Assembly (NCBI RefSeq): GCF_030272615.1
Contig: NC_081411.1
Location: 832,430,160-832,494,159, forward strand
Source: Cryptomeria japonica
Lineage: Eukaryota; Streptophyta; Pinopsida; Cupressales; Cupressaceae
Length of the DNA: 64,000 bases
Direction: 5' to 3'
The notes beneath the pieces are model-generated. The model was not told where the DNA came from. It saw only the letters and a list, made by a program, of their open reading frames with translations, and searched no databases. A program made the position numbers and the translations under genes. Below are positions 30,127 to 40,899 of this stretch, piece by piece; within the stretch, counting starts at the first letter, position 1; each line of letters begins with the position of its first letter.

Positions 30127-30128
30127 AT

Positions 30129-30140
30129 TGGTATCAGAGC
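30129..30140 (+). promoter_or_regulatory. Cop-A primer binding site
   Basis: TGGTATCAGAGC, complementary to the 3' end of plant initiator tRNA-Met, a site used by most plant copia elements. Confidence 0.85.
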
Positions 30141-31348
30141 TATGGTTTATGGTGTTATAACCCTAGGTGTTGAATCCATGAATGCATGTTAGAATGAAAG
30201 GCAAGACAATATATGAGGGTTTTTTGGGTTGTTTATTGCAGATCCAAGGCTTTTAGGTTTGTTGTTATGATGGTTTGTTGGCAGATTTGGGGTTGGCAAA
30301 ACGTTTGGTCAAATAGGTTTCCTTGCTTGTGATTTTATATGAGGGTTTTGGGGGCGAGCTTTCATAAGTGATCCCATGGGACAAAATGGACCTCATGGAT
30401 GGATTCAGGTTGGTCGAGAGATGAAAAATAATATATAATTCGACCTATTTTAGTGATAGTTAAAAAAAGGCAAATTTTTTTATTTGGATGACTTGACAAC
30501 CATCAAATTTATGGTCTTGCAAAATGAAAAATAAAATAAAAAATTAATATCCGTGGGGCGATTTGAAAAGTTATTTGAAAATAAAAAAATAAAATTAAAG
30601 GCAGTGGTGGGGGTCCACAGACCCCCCACCATGACATCCCAAGCCCACACCCTATCAGGTGGTATTGACAATATCGCCAACACGGCTAGTACCCTACCAA
30701 TAGTGCTGCCAGTACCATCTGACGGGGTGAAGCCATGTGCAGGCAGCTGTATTTTTGTGGGGGTGAAAGTTATCCCCCCCACAATTAAAACAAAAAAGAA
30801 ATCTAAATTAAAAAAAACAAACAATTAAAACAAATCTACCCTTTTAAATATGTTAAAAAATGAAAAATTTGTTTTTTAAATATAAACTTTGAAATGTTTT
30901 TTTGTTGCCGGTAAATTAATATGTCACGTTTATATGTAGAAGGGTCCGACCAGGGGCCGACTCTGATATTTTGAAAAAATTGGAAATCAATATTCGGGCA
31001 TACTGGATTAAAATTTGAAAAATTATTTTTATGGTATAATGGTGAAATTTTTTGGAGTCCATTTGCTTGAATATAGCCTAATTGGTTGTTTTTCTTTCAC
31101 GGAGCATAACTTGGACCAGGAGTGTTGGTTTCTCAACTTCTTATAGTCACTGGAAAGGTGATTCAGTTTATTTCATGTTTATGTGATCAATTTTTCCATA
31201 TTCTTCTGTTTGGGTAGTGAAATGTCAGCTGGAAGTGACAGTTACCTTTATGACTTCAAATAGTCGATAGAAAGCTATTGGAGAGCACTAAACATTGATT
31301 TAGATTTGAAGTAGGTTTGATGTGATTTATTTTTTGATATTTTGATCT
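30141..31348 (+). other. Cop-A internal region, non-coding
   Basis: No Gag or Pol frame is found. GC-rich words at 30605-30735 and homopurine/pyrimidine runs occur. It resumes at 45911 after El-3, so Cop-A may be a non-autonomous element or have lost its coding part. Confidence 0.5.
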
Positions 31349-31353
31349 CAACT
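31349..31353 (+). repeat. Target site duplication of El-3, left
   Basis: CAACT before the LTR start TG; repeated at 45906-45910. Confidence 0.9.
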
Positions 31354-32428
31354 TGTAGACACTTAAAAATAATTATTTTAATTATTTTTTAATTCCTCAC
31401 ATAATTAATTAATTAATTATGTTAATTAAAATTCTTCTCAATATTAATTAAATATAATTAATATTGTCACTATAGCATATGATTGATTTATTAATAAATC
31501 AATCCCTTTCTTTATTCTTCTAAAAAATCAAATCCTCACAAATCTTCCTCTTAGCTAATTAATTTCAATTAATTAGTTAACCTACATGATTCCTACAAAT
31601 CATCTTCTTAATTCATCATTAACCTAATAAATTCTTCTAGAAACTCCCTAAACTCACTTAACATTATTCTTTTAGTCAAATTCTCCTACAAATATAAATC
31701 CCACCTAACATTTCCTCTAATTCCCCTCCTAATGAGTCGTTAATGGCTAATCATCATGATTAGCCACAAAGTCAACTCTTTGTCCTTTCATCCAACCACT
31801 AGCTTTAAATGCTCTTTTTCTAGATGAATGTAAGATTTTCGAAATCTTACATTCCTCTAGGCATTTCCCTCTCCCAAGGAATTTTTAATTCCTTTTTATT
31901 CTTCTAATCCCCATAATATCCATTTTTGGAAAATTTTTAATTCCTCCAATGCATCTTGTAGAGTGTGGAGATACGAAATGTCTTTAAGGCATATTTCTTG
32001 GTCTCCACACCCTCTCTTGGACCTTGTGTGACCTCACAAGTAAATCTTAGCCCTTCATCTCGAATTCATCCTAGCCATCCGTTTTCCTCTCCTCTTCCTA
32101 TAAAATAGGGTTCCATCCCTTCATTCAAATCATCTTGAAATTCAGTAAGCTTATGCTACCCTTTTGAGCCCAGGAAATCATCTTGGCAACTTGATCATCT
32201 CATCCTTATCATTTGTGCACAATATTGGAGAGCCATCCACATCCAACAATCAAAGGAGCACATCAAGTGGAGCATTAACAAGGGGTGCCTTCACTTCATC
32301 AAGCTTAATCCGAAGGAAAAGGCAAAATAGCAAGGTGAAATAGTCTTTTTATGATATTTTAGCATTCTGTATGTTTATTTCGTTATGTTTTGATCAGTTT
32401 ACCTTTCAAATCTATTTTTCCCTCTTCA
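31354..32428 (+). mobile_element. El-3 5' LTR
   Basis: Starts TGTAGACACTT, ends CCCTCTTCA. TATA box at 32099-32106. A dyad of AATTAATTAATT words is present near the start. Matches 44830-45905. Confidence 0.95.
32099..32106 (+). promoter_or_regulatory. TATA box of El-3 5' LTR
   Basis: TATAAAAT, followed by AGGGTTCCATCC; the 3' LTR has the same box at 45576-45583. Confidence 0.7.
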
Positions 32429-35083
32429 TTTTGGCATGCCCGGTGGGACTCACGTCCCTGAGAACTAATGTTATTGTTTTTTTTTTAAGGTTTTTGTGAG
32501 TTGTGAGACGCAGGTTCCAGAATAGCGTGACTGCAGAAAATAAAAATAAATATATATATATATATCTTTTTCGCAGGTTCCAAAATCATGGCTCTGCATT
32601 TCTGCGCGATAGCTCCTTATTCTGTTCTGTTCTGTTTTTTTTTTTTTTTTGCAGCATGACAACTCTGTTATTTGATTTGTTATTTAATTTGTTGTCTGTT
32701 CTATTTTAGTATAATCTGTGCGAAAGTAGGAGAGTATGCTCTTGTCTATATAGACAATCAGAAATCCAGACTTTTCACTTTTCTATTCTGTTTAGCACGA
32801 TTGTATGCTCTGACCGCAGGAAAGTGTGAAAATAGGAGAGTATGCTCTTGTCTATCTAGACAATCATAAATTCGGACCTTTGACACTTTTCTATCTGTGT
32901 AGTGCTACTGTCTTCTTTGTTAACCTGTCTGAAAATTGTAGGCGCTAACTGTAGTCTGCATTTTATTTATTTATTTCCTGTTATCTGCTCTGTTTAAATA
33001 TAATCTGTCCACCCGCAGGAAAGTGTGAAAGTAGGAGAGTATGCTCTTGTCTATCTGGACAATCAGAAATCCGGACCTTTGACATTTTTATTCTATTCTG
33101 TTTAGTGCGACAATTTTCTCTATTAAATCTAGAGTTTCGGTCTGCTCTGTTAAATCTAGGGTTTCTGTTTTGTTAAATTTAGGGTTTCTGCTCTATTAAA
33201 TCTAGGGTTTTTGTCTGCTCTATTAAATCTAGGGTTTTTGTTTTGTTAAATTTAGGGTTTATGTTCTGTTAAATTTAGGGTTTCTATTCCGTTAAATCTA
33301 TGGTTGAAAAAAAAAAAAAAAAAAAAAAAAGTAATTTTTTTTCTGTTTTTTCGCCATATCTTCTTTATCTTGACTCCATTACCCTTCAAACTTCACCATA
33401 TTCTCTACATTGCCATTTTTCACATTTTCTTCCTTGGAAGCCTTATCTCAAAAATCCACTTTTTGAAGCCCAAAATCCCATATTTCTCTATTTTTAGGGT
33501 TTGTCATAACTTCTTCCCTTTTCATCCAATCATCTCCAAATTTTTTCCATATTATCCATCTTCAACTTTTGCTTCTTTGTCCCTCTTGGACAAATTTTCC
33601 CATTCCTTCATCTCTCCTCCAAAATCCCCATTTTTTTCGCTTGCATCTCCCTCAGAAAGTGGTAAAAACCTAGTCAAACCCCATTTACCCATCAAAGCTT
33701 TCTTCAAATCCACATTTGTCATTAGTAAAAAAGTTTTTATTCATGTTTTTCTATTTATTCCCAAAAAAATAAAAAAAATTAATATTTTTGTCATTTTGTT
33801 GATTTTTTGCAGGACGCTTGTTGAAGACTATTTTTCCAAACTACTAATCAAGTTGTTTTGCAGAACGCTTGTTGAAGACTATTTATCCAAACTACTAATC
33901 AAGTTGTTTTGCAGGTTGCCTAGCTGATTCAACCAAATATTGTGCATTTATTTAAATTAGGCACCTAGATATTAATTAAAATGGAATGAACCATTGTCTT
34001 ATGTGTCTTTAAGAAAAGCGTAAAGGTAGGAAAGTATGCTCTCGTCTTATTAGACGATCAGAAATCCAGACCCTCCAACCTTTTTTTGTTTGATTGTGTG
34101 TTTATCTCTAGCGGGCCTGCCCTCCCAACTTGCTCTTTGAGAAGGTAAGAGGGGAGCGACCCAAGTGAGTACACCCGGACCTGGGGTTCCCAACTCACTA
34201 TAATAAATAGGCCATTGACTACGAAAGGGTTAATGGTTGGGGCTATATGAGAGTTCACTCTCACATTAGGTGCTTAGTAGGATCCTAGAGATCTCAATCA
34301 TGCTTGCGTGACTACTAAGTTCTTGGTGCTTCGTTGGGCTATAGGCCTCAATTGCGCTTGCGCAACTTGGAAGGGTAGCTCCTAACGGGAAGACTTACTA
34401 AACACCTTGTTCATAGTGGCCAAAAAACCTCTAGTCATTGGTGCAGGAGGTCGGACCTCTAAAGCAGCCCATATTCTTACGGCCCTTAGTAGAGACACAA
34501 AGTTCGCCATGAGGAGTTTTCATGAGAATTGATGCTTGGCCGCCCCGAGAAGTGAGTGCCGTGGAGGGGAGCCAGTGGGGTCAAGCATCTAAGTGTCCGC
34601 TCTGGGTAAGCGTAGATGGGAAACCAATTGGGATTCAATGACTATTGTCCTTGCCAGCCTTAAGAATGTTGTATATGAACATGAGTGTCTTTGAGATAAT
34701 ATGCATTTAATCATTGTGTTTGCTTTGTTTGATACATACTTGCCAAGAGTAGACTAAAAACACATCACTATCCCCAAAAAACTTTGCAAAAATATTTGTC
34801 AAGACACAAATAAATTGTCTAAGTTATTACCCACACCAAGTTCAAAATTGCGTCAAAACTCCGTCCGTCCCATTTTTCATAAGCCTAAGAGAGAAGCTAA
34901 GAGTTTATCCTCTACATCAACATTCAAGTTTGTCCCTTGAAACACCTACTATCGTCCAAATTAGGGTGGTCATATCCCTTCATACAACTTGCCATTTAAA
35001 TAGATCCTTCATGTTCATGCCAAAGACAACCTAGTCATCAAGTTTTCTTCTAAACCATCACTACCATACCTTCTTCATCAATC
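32429..35083 (+). other. El-3 leader
   Basis: A 2.7-kb untranslated leader. It contains four copies of a GTCTA..TAGAC hairpin block (32722-32775, 32819-32882, 33017-33083, 34016-34075), about eight TAAATCTAGGGTTT-like words (33120-33300), A and T runs, and a block (34080-34690) shared with the inverted leader at 14640-15250. The latter has the dyad GAGGTCGGACCTC at 34447-34459. The ORF-like stretch at 33304-33927 is low complexity and not a gene. Confidence 0.75.
32432..32451 (+). promoter_or_regulatory. El-3 primer binding site
   Basis: TGGCATGCCCGGTGGGACTC, three bases after the LTR end; close to the site at 12819. Confidence 0.75.
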
Positions 35084-35689
35084 ATCCTCAAATTTCTTAA
35101 GTCCTTTCATCACAAATTTCTTAAATTCTTTCATCCACAAATTTCTTAAGTCCTTTCACCACAAATTTCTTAAGTCCTATCATCACAAATTTCTTAAGTT
35201 CTTTCATCCACAAATTTCTTAAGTCCTTTCACCACAAATTTCTTAAGTCCTTTCATCCTCAAATTTCTTAAGTCCTTTCATCACAAATTTCTAAAGTTTT
35301 TTTTTTTTTCATCGACAAAATTCTTAAGTCCTTTCATCCTCAAATTTCTTAAGTCCTTTCATCACAAATTTCTTAAGTTCTTACATCCACAAATTTCTTA
35401 AGTCCTTTCATCCTCAAATTTCTTAAGTCCTTTAATTACAAATTTCTTAAGTCCTTTCATCACAAATTTCTTAATTCTTTTCATCCTCAAATTTCTTAAG
35501 TCCTTTCATCACAAATTTCTTAAGTCCTTTCATCACAAATTTCTTAATTCTTTTCATCCTCAAATTTCTTAAGTCCTTTCATTCTCAATTTTCTTAAGTC
35601 CTTTCATCACAAGTTTCTAAAATCCTTCCATCACAAATTTTCTAAGTCATTTCATCACATTTTTCCTAAGTCTTTTCATCACAAATATC
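35084..35689 (+). repeat. About 25 tandem 24-25-bp units before El-3 gag
   Basis: The unit is based on ATCACAAATTTCTTAAGTCC plus TTTC. The array runs right up to an out-of-frame ATG (35690) and the gag ATG (35694). The units contain no ATG. Last copies are more diverged. Confidence 0.95.
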
Positions 35690-35693
35690 ATGT

Positions 35694-36704
35694 ATGGTCG
35701 CAACTCGATCCCAAAAGAAAAAGATGGCTGATCAACAATATGGCATGCCAGACATTGGTGTCCTATATGAAGATCCCACACAAGATCATACACAAAGTGG
35801 GCAACCAAGCGATCAAGATCAAAGCCAAAATCTTGACATGGTTAACCAAGATGAACTTTGTCCGGAAGTGCAAACTTTCCTAGCGGATTCTTATAACCAA
35901 GAGATGATAGAAAAATTTATTAAACACAATCCTACTGCACTTCTGAAAACTCTTCTTGAACATGGAGCTCAACTTCCACCTGAATTTAATAGATCCGCTC
36001 TCGTCCAACAACCACAAGGAGATCTCGCTCCCATACAAAGTGCTGCACCTACTATTCAAACTCAATCTATTGCAGCCCCATCAATCATCCAAGCCCAATC
36101 AATGCTACCCGCGACACCTCCCACCATGATCTCCATCCTGCCTTCTTCCTCCTTACCATCCATACCACTATCAAATCCAATCTCATCCATTCTCCAACAA
36201 ACTTCTATACCACCTCCTTCTATTCGACCACATATTTCTATTCCACAAACTTCCCTTTCTCCCAACAATGTTGCAAATTTTATCCAGACCGCATTCAATC
36301 CCGTCACAACAGTTGGCGGATCACAACCAACTATCACACGAACCCCAGCAACATCGGTCATCACATCCCACGTTCCCACTTCCTCATCATATCAATATAT
36401 TGGTGGTGGTGCACCTTCTTCAGTTCATCCAATGCTTGGAGCAGATACAATTCATCAATATCAAAGTCCACAACAAGACCTCATCAAGGAAATTCAAGAC
36501 ATGAAGAATATCATCAAAAACATGAAAGAAAAGACTAATAAAAGGAAAGCTTACTCATTCGAAGAGTTTTGCCCTTGTCCTTATGACTCATCTATATCAG
36601 TTGCACCGTATCCCCCGGGATTTGAGATCCCTAAATTCACCAAGTATGAAGGCAAAGGAGACCCCCGCGACCATGTTCGCGAATTCCACATCTTATGCCA
36701 ATAA
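35694..36704 (+). CDS. gag: El-3 Gag, N-terminal part
   Basis: 336 residues, starting MVATRSQKKK after the 24-bp array. A second ATG lies 4 bases upstream out of frame. Residues 80-260 are Pro/Ser/Thr/Gln-rich. Residues 262-285 (QDLIKEIQDMKNIIKNMKEK) look like a coiled coil. From about 292 the capsid starts (FCPCPYDSSISVAPYPPGF, KYEGKGDPRDHV). TAA at 36702-36704 replaces what is probably a Gln codon. Homologous to El-1 1-1116. Confidence 0.88.
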   Translation: MVATRSQKKKMADQQYGMPDIGVLYEDPTQDHTQSGQPSDQDQSQNLDMVNQDELCPEVQTFLADSYNQEMIEKFIKHNPTALLKTLLEHGAQLPPEFNRSALVQQPQGDLAPIQSAAPTIQTQSIAAPSIIQAQSMLPATPPTMISILPSSSLPSIPLSNPISSILQQTSIPPPSIRPHISIPQTSLSPNNVANFIQTAFNPVTTVGGSQPTITRTPATSVITSHVPTSSSYQYIGGGAPSSVHPMLGADTIHQYQSPQQDLIKEIQDMKNIIKNMKEKTNKRKAYSFEEFCPCPYDSSISVAPYPPGFEIPKFTKYEGKGDPRDHVREFHILCQ

Positions 36705-37340
36705 GTCTCCTATAGTGACCTTTATCTTCGCAGACTCTTTCCCAAGAGTCTCACGGGAGAAGCCCTAGCATGGTTCTCATCTTTACCACGAGGTTCCATT
36801 GTCTCTTTTCCAAACTTGGCAGAAAAATTTGTGGCCCACTATGCATACAACATGGGTAATGATGTTTCTATGATGGACCTATGTAATACAAAACAAAGGC
36901 CTGGAGAAACCTTCACCAATTTCCTACAAAGATGGCGACATCTTATCAAAAAATTCCAGTGGGACATGCCAGAACAACATCAAATTGAACTATTTCAAAA
37001 GAACTTGGTGCCTAAACTTTCAAGACCTTTAATATCTCAATGTATCAAATCCTTCCAAAAATTGACCGATAAGGGCCTCGCCCTCGAACGTGTTTTGTTG
37101 GAGGAAGGAACCTTGAAACATTACCAGAAGTCATCACAAAGTTCTTCCTCTTATCATAACGACAAGCCAAAATTCTGGGCTAAAAATAAAAACATGGTCA
37201 ATGATGGTGTAACTGATGTGAAGCGGGTCCAAACCGTGGCCACTCCCCCAAAGTCCACCACCAATATTCATCAATTCAACAATCAAAATAATTCAAATCA
37301 ATCTCAAAAACCTCACAACAATGTCTCAATCCAAGGATGA
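36705..37340 (+). CDS. gag: El-3 Gag, capsid continuation
   Basis: In frame with the preceding part. It reads LYLRRLFPKSLTGEALAWF, EKFVAHYAYNMGND, GETFTNFLQRWRHL and KGLALERVLLEEG, the standard capsid blocks. TGA at 37338-37340 ends this part. The open portion begins with ATG at 36816. The knuckle follows in 37341-37629. Confidence 0.85.
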   Translation, partial: VSYSDLYLRRLFPKSLTGEALAWFSSLPRGSIVSFPNLAEKFVAHYAYNMGNDVSMMDLCNTKQRPGETFTNFLQRWRHLIKKFQWDMPEQHQIELFQKNLVPKLSRPLISQCIKSFQKLTDKGLALERVLLEEGTLKHYQKSSQSSSSYHNDKPKFWAKNKNMVNDGVTDVKRVQTVATPPKSTTNIHQFNNQNNSNQSQKPHNNVSIQG

Positions 37341-37629
37341 CCACCCCGATCGAATAACAGGACTCCAAGAGATTTCACTCCTCTTGCTGAGCCTATTGAA
37401 GTGGTGTTTCAAAAACTTGTCCAAGCAAGTATAGTGGTTTTTCCAATCACTCGCCCGTTTGATCCCAATCAAACTAAGCCAAGATGGTATAATGAAAATG
37501 ATTATTGTGAATACCATCGTATCAAGGGACATGATACATGAAAGTGTATGAAATTGAAGAGATCTCATTGATAGAGGTGAGATTGAGGTAGCAAATGCAA
37601 AACCTGGTAATAACAATGACAAACTTAAA
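37341..37629 (+). pseudogene. gag: El-3 Gag zinc knuckle region, broken
   Basis: The frame gives PRWYNENDYCEYHRIKGHDT, then TGA where Gly is expected (37539-37541), then KC. This is the CHHC knuckle with a stop between the His and the last Cys. A deletion of about 11 bases near 37560 shifts the frame before 37630. Confidence 0.8.
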
Positions 37630-38850
37630 ATGTACCAAGAACCCTTCCCAAAGCATGATAAGGGAAAAGGCTCATCATCTAACGTAATGGATTATGACTA
37701 TGCTAATCACGTAACCGGTTTTGATTTTTTAGTAAGTCGCATTGAACCTATAGACACTTATGTCAATGTCATAACCATCCAAGGAGTTAATCCTCCTTCT
37801 TCCCAAAGCAGACCAAACCCGGCTAGAATAGTCATTCAAGGTGCCACGCCTTCCACCTCCCATTTCCAGAATGACTGTAATGCAACTACACACGGAGGAA
37901 GAGTCACCATCCAAGGAGTTCCTCCCCCACCAAACCCTCCACCCATGTCTTCCACCCGCCGATATGACCTCCTTGATCAACTTGGGAAGACACCCGCGCA
38001 GATCTCCATTTTGGAACTTCTCAAGACTTCTCCAGTCCATAAAGAAATTTTGGAACAAGCCCTTCTCCAATCACGCGTTCCTGATAACATCAATGCCACC
38101 CAATTTCAAACCCTCATTGGAAACCTTGTTGCCCAGCAACACATTGTATTTAACTCCAAAGATGCTCCCGCAGATGAGGACCATAACAAACCTTTGCACA
38201 TCGAAGCTCTCATCCACAAGCACAAGGTCAAACGAATCCTGGTAGACGGTGGATCCGGGCTTAATCTGTGTACATACAAATTGATAAAACAATTGGGACT
38301 TTCTGAAGATCTGATAGACACATCAGGAAGGATCAAAATAAAGGCATATGATGATGCAGAAAGAATTTCAAAGGGCGTGATCACCTTACCTCTTCAAGTG
38401 GGCCCCATTACAATTGAAGCCCCTTGCCAAGTACTAGATCTTGATCTCCCCTACAACATTCTCCTCGGGAGACCATGGATTCATTCCTTGCAAGCCGTAC
38501 CCTCCACCTATCACCAATGCATCAAATTCCCCCATAATGGAAGAGTGATCACTATCAAAGGTGATCCCCAACCTTTTCAATATTGCAAACTATTAGAGGG
38601 GAAGCATCCGTATCATTGCCCACTAAATAGACCTTCGCCAACGCTTCCATCTGACACATCAAATGTTGCCTCGACATCATCCCAACCAAATAATCAAATC
38701 AAGATCTTGGATAATGGCTGTGGAGAATACAAATTGGAGGACGTCTTATTAATAGGAAACCTCCCTCTCTGTCCTAAGTCATTTGGCAAACCAAAAGAGA
38801 TAAAAAAGGACCCGAAACTAGTCATGCAATGCCAAAGCACCACCTTCTAG
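37630..38850 (+). CDS. pro: El-3 protease with N-terminal linker
   Basis: 406 residues. Residues 38-105 contain three (I/V)xIQG words. Residues about 115-150 are the YDLLDQLGKTPAQISILELL helix shared with the other elements. The protease active site is D-G-G at codon 38245 (LVDGGSGLNLC), with VGPITIEAPCQVLDLDL and NILLGRPWIHSLQA. TAG at 38848-38850 replaces a probable Gln codon (QWG follows). Homologous to El-1 2371-3060. Confidence 0.88.
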   Translation: MYQEPFPKHDKGKGSSSNVMDYDYANHVTGFDFLVSRIEPIDTYVNVITIQGVNPPSSQSRPNPARIVIQGATPSTSHFQNDCNATTHGGRVTIQGVPPPPNPPPMSSTRRYDLLDQLGKTPAQISILELLKTSPVHKEILEQALLQSRVPDNINATQFQTLIGNLVAQQHIVFNSKDAPADEDHNKPLHIEALIHKHKVKRILVDGGSGLNLCTYKLIKQLGLSEDLIDTSGRIKIKAYDDAERISKGVITLPLQVGPITIEAPCQVLDLDLPYNILLGRPWIHSLQAVPSTYHQCIKFPHNGRVITIKGDPQPFQYCKLLEGKHPYHCPLNRPSPTLPSDTSNVASTSSQPNNQIKILDNGCGEYKLEDVLLIGNLPLCPKSFGKPKEIKKDPKLVMQCQSTTF

Positions 38851-39894
38851 CAATGGGGCCCACTTGATAACGAGAACCTCGAAGCAGATATTTCTTCATG
38901 GCTGTACTGGGAAGAGGACGATGATCCAACAAGAATATCCAAAGAAATGTATCCAAAAGCATTTGCCATAGTTGAAAAAATGGGTTACAAAGGACACGGT
39001 CTGGGACCAAAGGAGAAAGGAAGAAAAGCACCCATAAATCCTATCTCCTACAGATACAACAGAGGCTTGGGGTACACCCTGGTGCCTAAGATTACTATCG
39101 CTGGTGCCCCTTCTAGTCCTTCTTTGGATATCGAAAGCGCTGACGAAGAGGAATTCCATGAAATGCCTTATGAATATGAGAAAGATACCTTCTTCGATGC
39201 TTACATCAATACCATCACCCCCGTAACCCCTCCCACTTCACATGAGCTACATCTTGTCCATCCTGAACTCATTAACTGGGGCCAACGAGACAAACCCAAT
39301 TTAGATATTTGCGTCGATGATAATGCTCTCATTGCTCTCCTAACAATGCAAAATATGGAAGATGGTAATAGAATTGAGGGTATTCAACTACACGAAAAGG
39401 GATACTTTGGTAGTCAAGTCAATACCCTTATCCACAAAAAAGATAATAAAAGAAAAAGATATGATTTACTAGGTGAAAACCTCCCTGAGGCGCCTTTGGA
39501 TGAACAAGAAATAAAAACAAAGGGCATATTTGAAAGTAAAAACTTGGAAAAGGCACTTGATGATGAGGGATTTGACCTCCCTACCATTGGTTATCTTCCA
39601 CAGGACAAATCAAATTTGTTGATTGAAGAAACATATAGCATCAACATGGGCACTAAAGTCATTCCAAAAAATGTGCTCATTGCCAAATCCCTCACCGAAA
39701 TTGAGAAACAAGACTTCATCAACTTCCTTACAGAGGTTAAAATCAATTTTGCATGGTCCTATTCCGATATGCCAGGGTTGGATCCTGCCTTGGTGGTTCA
39801 CAATCTCGCCGTCGGCCCAGATGCAAAACCTGTAAAACAAAAACTCCACAAAATGCACCCGCATATTGCTCTCTTGGTCAAGGCAGAACTTTAA
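38851..39894 (+). CDS. El-3 G-patch and acidic linker
   Basis: In frame after the TAG. Upstream of ATG 38947 is an acidic Trp-containing stretch. The G-patch runs 38953-39081 (PKAFAIVEKMGYKGHGLGPK to NRGLGY) with all the main glycines present. Glu/Asp-rich linker follows, with GENLPEAPLDE near 39475 coded by a GGTGAAAAC hairpin sequence. The end reads NFAWSYSDMPGLDPALV, the start of RT, up to TAA at 39892-39894 (a Glu codon in El-1). Confidence 0.85.
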   Translation, partial: QWGPLDNENLEADISSWLYWEEDDDPTRISKEMYPKAFAIVEKMGYKGHGLGPKEKGRKAPINPISYRYNRGLGYTLVPKITIAGAPSSPSLDIESADEEEFHEMPYEYEKDTFFDAYINTITPVTPPTSHELHLVHPELINWGQRDKPNLDICVDDNALIALLTMQNMEDGNRIEGIQLHEKGYFGSQVNTLIHKKDNKRKRYDLLGENLPEAPLDEQEIKTKGIFESKNLEKALDDEGFDLPTIGYLPQDKSNLLIEETYSINMGTKVIPKNVLIAKSLTEIEKQDFINFLTEVKINFAWSYSDMPGLDPALVVHNLAVGPDAKPVKQKLHKMHPHIALLVKAEL

Positions 39895-40899
39895 AAGTTG
39901 TTAGACGCAGAATTTATCAAACCCATAGACTACGCTGAATGGGTCTCCAACATTGTGCCTGTCGGCAAACCTGCTGGGGGCATCCGCATTTGCACAGATT
40001 TTCAAGATCTAAATATAGCTTGTCCTAAAGACAATTTCCCGCTTCCAAACATAGATATGATTGTGGATCTTACAACAGGACATGAAATGCTATCGCTAAT
40101 GGATGAGTTTTCTGGATACAACCAAATCAGGATAGTAGATGAGGATCAGCATAAAACCGCATTCACAACACCATGGGGTACTTTCTGTTACTGGGTCATG
40201 CCTTTTGGCCTTAAAAATGCTGGAGCTACATATCAACAGGCAATGACAACAATTTTTCATGACCTCTTGCACAAAATTATGGAGGACTATGTGGATGATC
40301 TGCTAGGCAAATCCAAGACAAGACAAGAGCACATCCCTATTCTAAAACAGATCTTCGAAAGATTGGAAAAATACAAGCTGCGCCTAAATCCTAAAAAGTG
40401 TGTGTTTGGCGTCACATCGGGAAAACTACTAGGATTCATTGTTTCCCGCAGAGGCATTGAGGTTGATCTCGCAAAAGTAAAAGCTATTATGGAAATGCCT
40501 CCGCCAAAAACTCTCAGACAACTACGCAGTCTCCAGGGAAAACTCCAGTCTATCAAGCGTTTCATTTCACAGCTAGCCGACAAGTGCCATCCATTTGCAC
40601 ATTTGTTACGAAAAGACACAAAATTCAAATGGGATTGCCTCTGTCAAAAGGCCTTTGAAAAATTAAAAGAATATCTAGCATCACCTCCAGTTTTGATGCC
40701 ACCTACCCCTGGAAAACCCCTCATTTTGTACATATGTGCTACTACAGTGGCATTGGGGGCATTGCTGGCACAAACAGATGATCAAGGGAAGGAACATGCC
40801 ATTTACTACATCAGTCGGACGTTAGTAGGATATGAACTCAACTACACCCCCATTGAAAGAGCATGTTTGGCATTAGTATTCAGTACACAGAAACTATGA
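39895..40899 (+). CDS. pol: El-3 reverse transcriptase and start of RNase H
   Basis: In frame. WVSNIVPVGKPAGGIRICTD, LMDEFSGYNQIRI, MPFGLKNAGATYQQA and YVDD (40288-40299) are all present, so the catalytic site is intact. From about 40720 the RNase H strand LILYICATTVALGALLAQ and NYTPIERACLALVF follow. TGA at 40897-40899 stands where El-1 has CGA. RT synthesises the cDNA in the particle. Confidence 0.92.
   Translation, partial: KLLDAEFIKPIDYAEWVSNIVPVGKPAGGIRICTDFQDLNIACPKDNFPLPNIDMIVDLTTGHEMLSLMDEFSGYNQIRIVDEDQHKTAFTTPWGTFCYWVMPFGLKNAGATYQQAMTTIFHDLLHKIMEDYVDDLLGKSKTRQEHIPILKQIFERLEKYKLRLNPKKCVFGVTSGKLLGFIVSRRGIEVDLAKVKAIMEMPPPKTLRQLRSLQGKLQSIKRFISQLADKCHPFAHLLRKDTKFKWDCLCQKAFEKLKEYLASPPVLMPPTPGKPLILYICATTVALGALLAQTDDQGKEHAIYYISRTLVGYELNYTPIERACLALVFSTQKL

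Noticed and set aside
30480-30828. Overlapping frames on both strands in Cop-A
   Set aside because: They are short, on opposite strands of the same GC-rich block, and show no Gag or other domain.
33120-33300. Telomere-like TTTAGGG repeats
   Set aside because: The words sit in a ~20-bp unit (TTAAATCTAGGGTTT) with irregular spacing inside a leader. There is no tandem 7-bp telomere repeat.
33304-33927. 207-codon open frame in El-3 leader
   Set aside because: It begins in a poly(A) run coding Lys, is Phe/Ser/Pro-rich from pyrimidine-rich DNA, has no domain, and lies between PBS and gag.
35084-35689. CRISPR-like array of regular ~24-bp repeats
   Set aside because: There are no unique spacers; whole units repeat in tandem. 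It is a plant retrotransposon leader with no cas genes.
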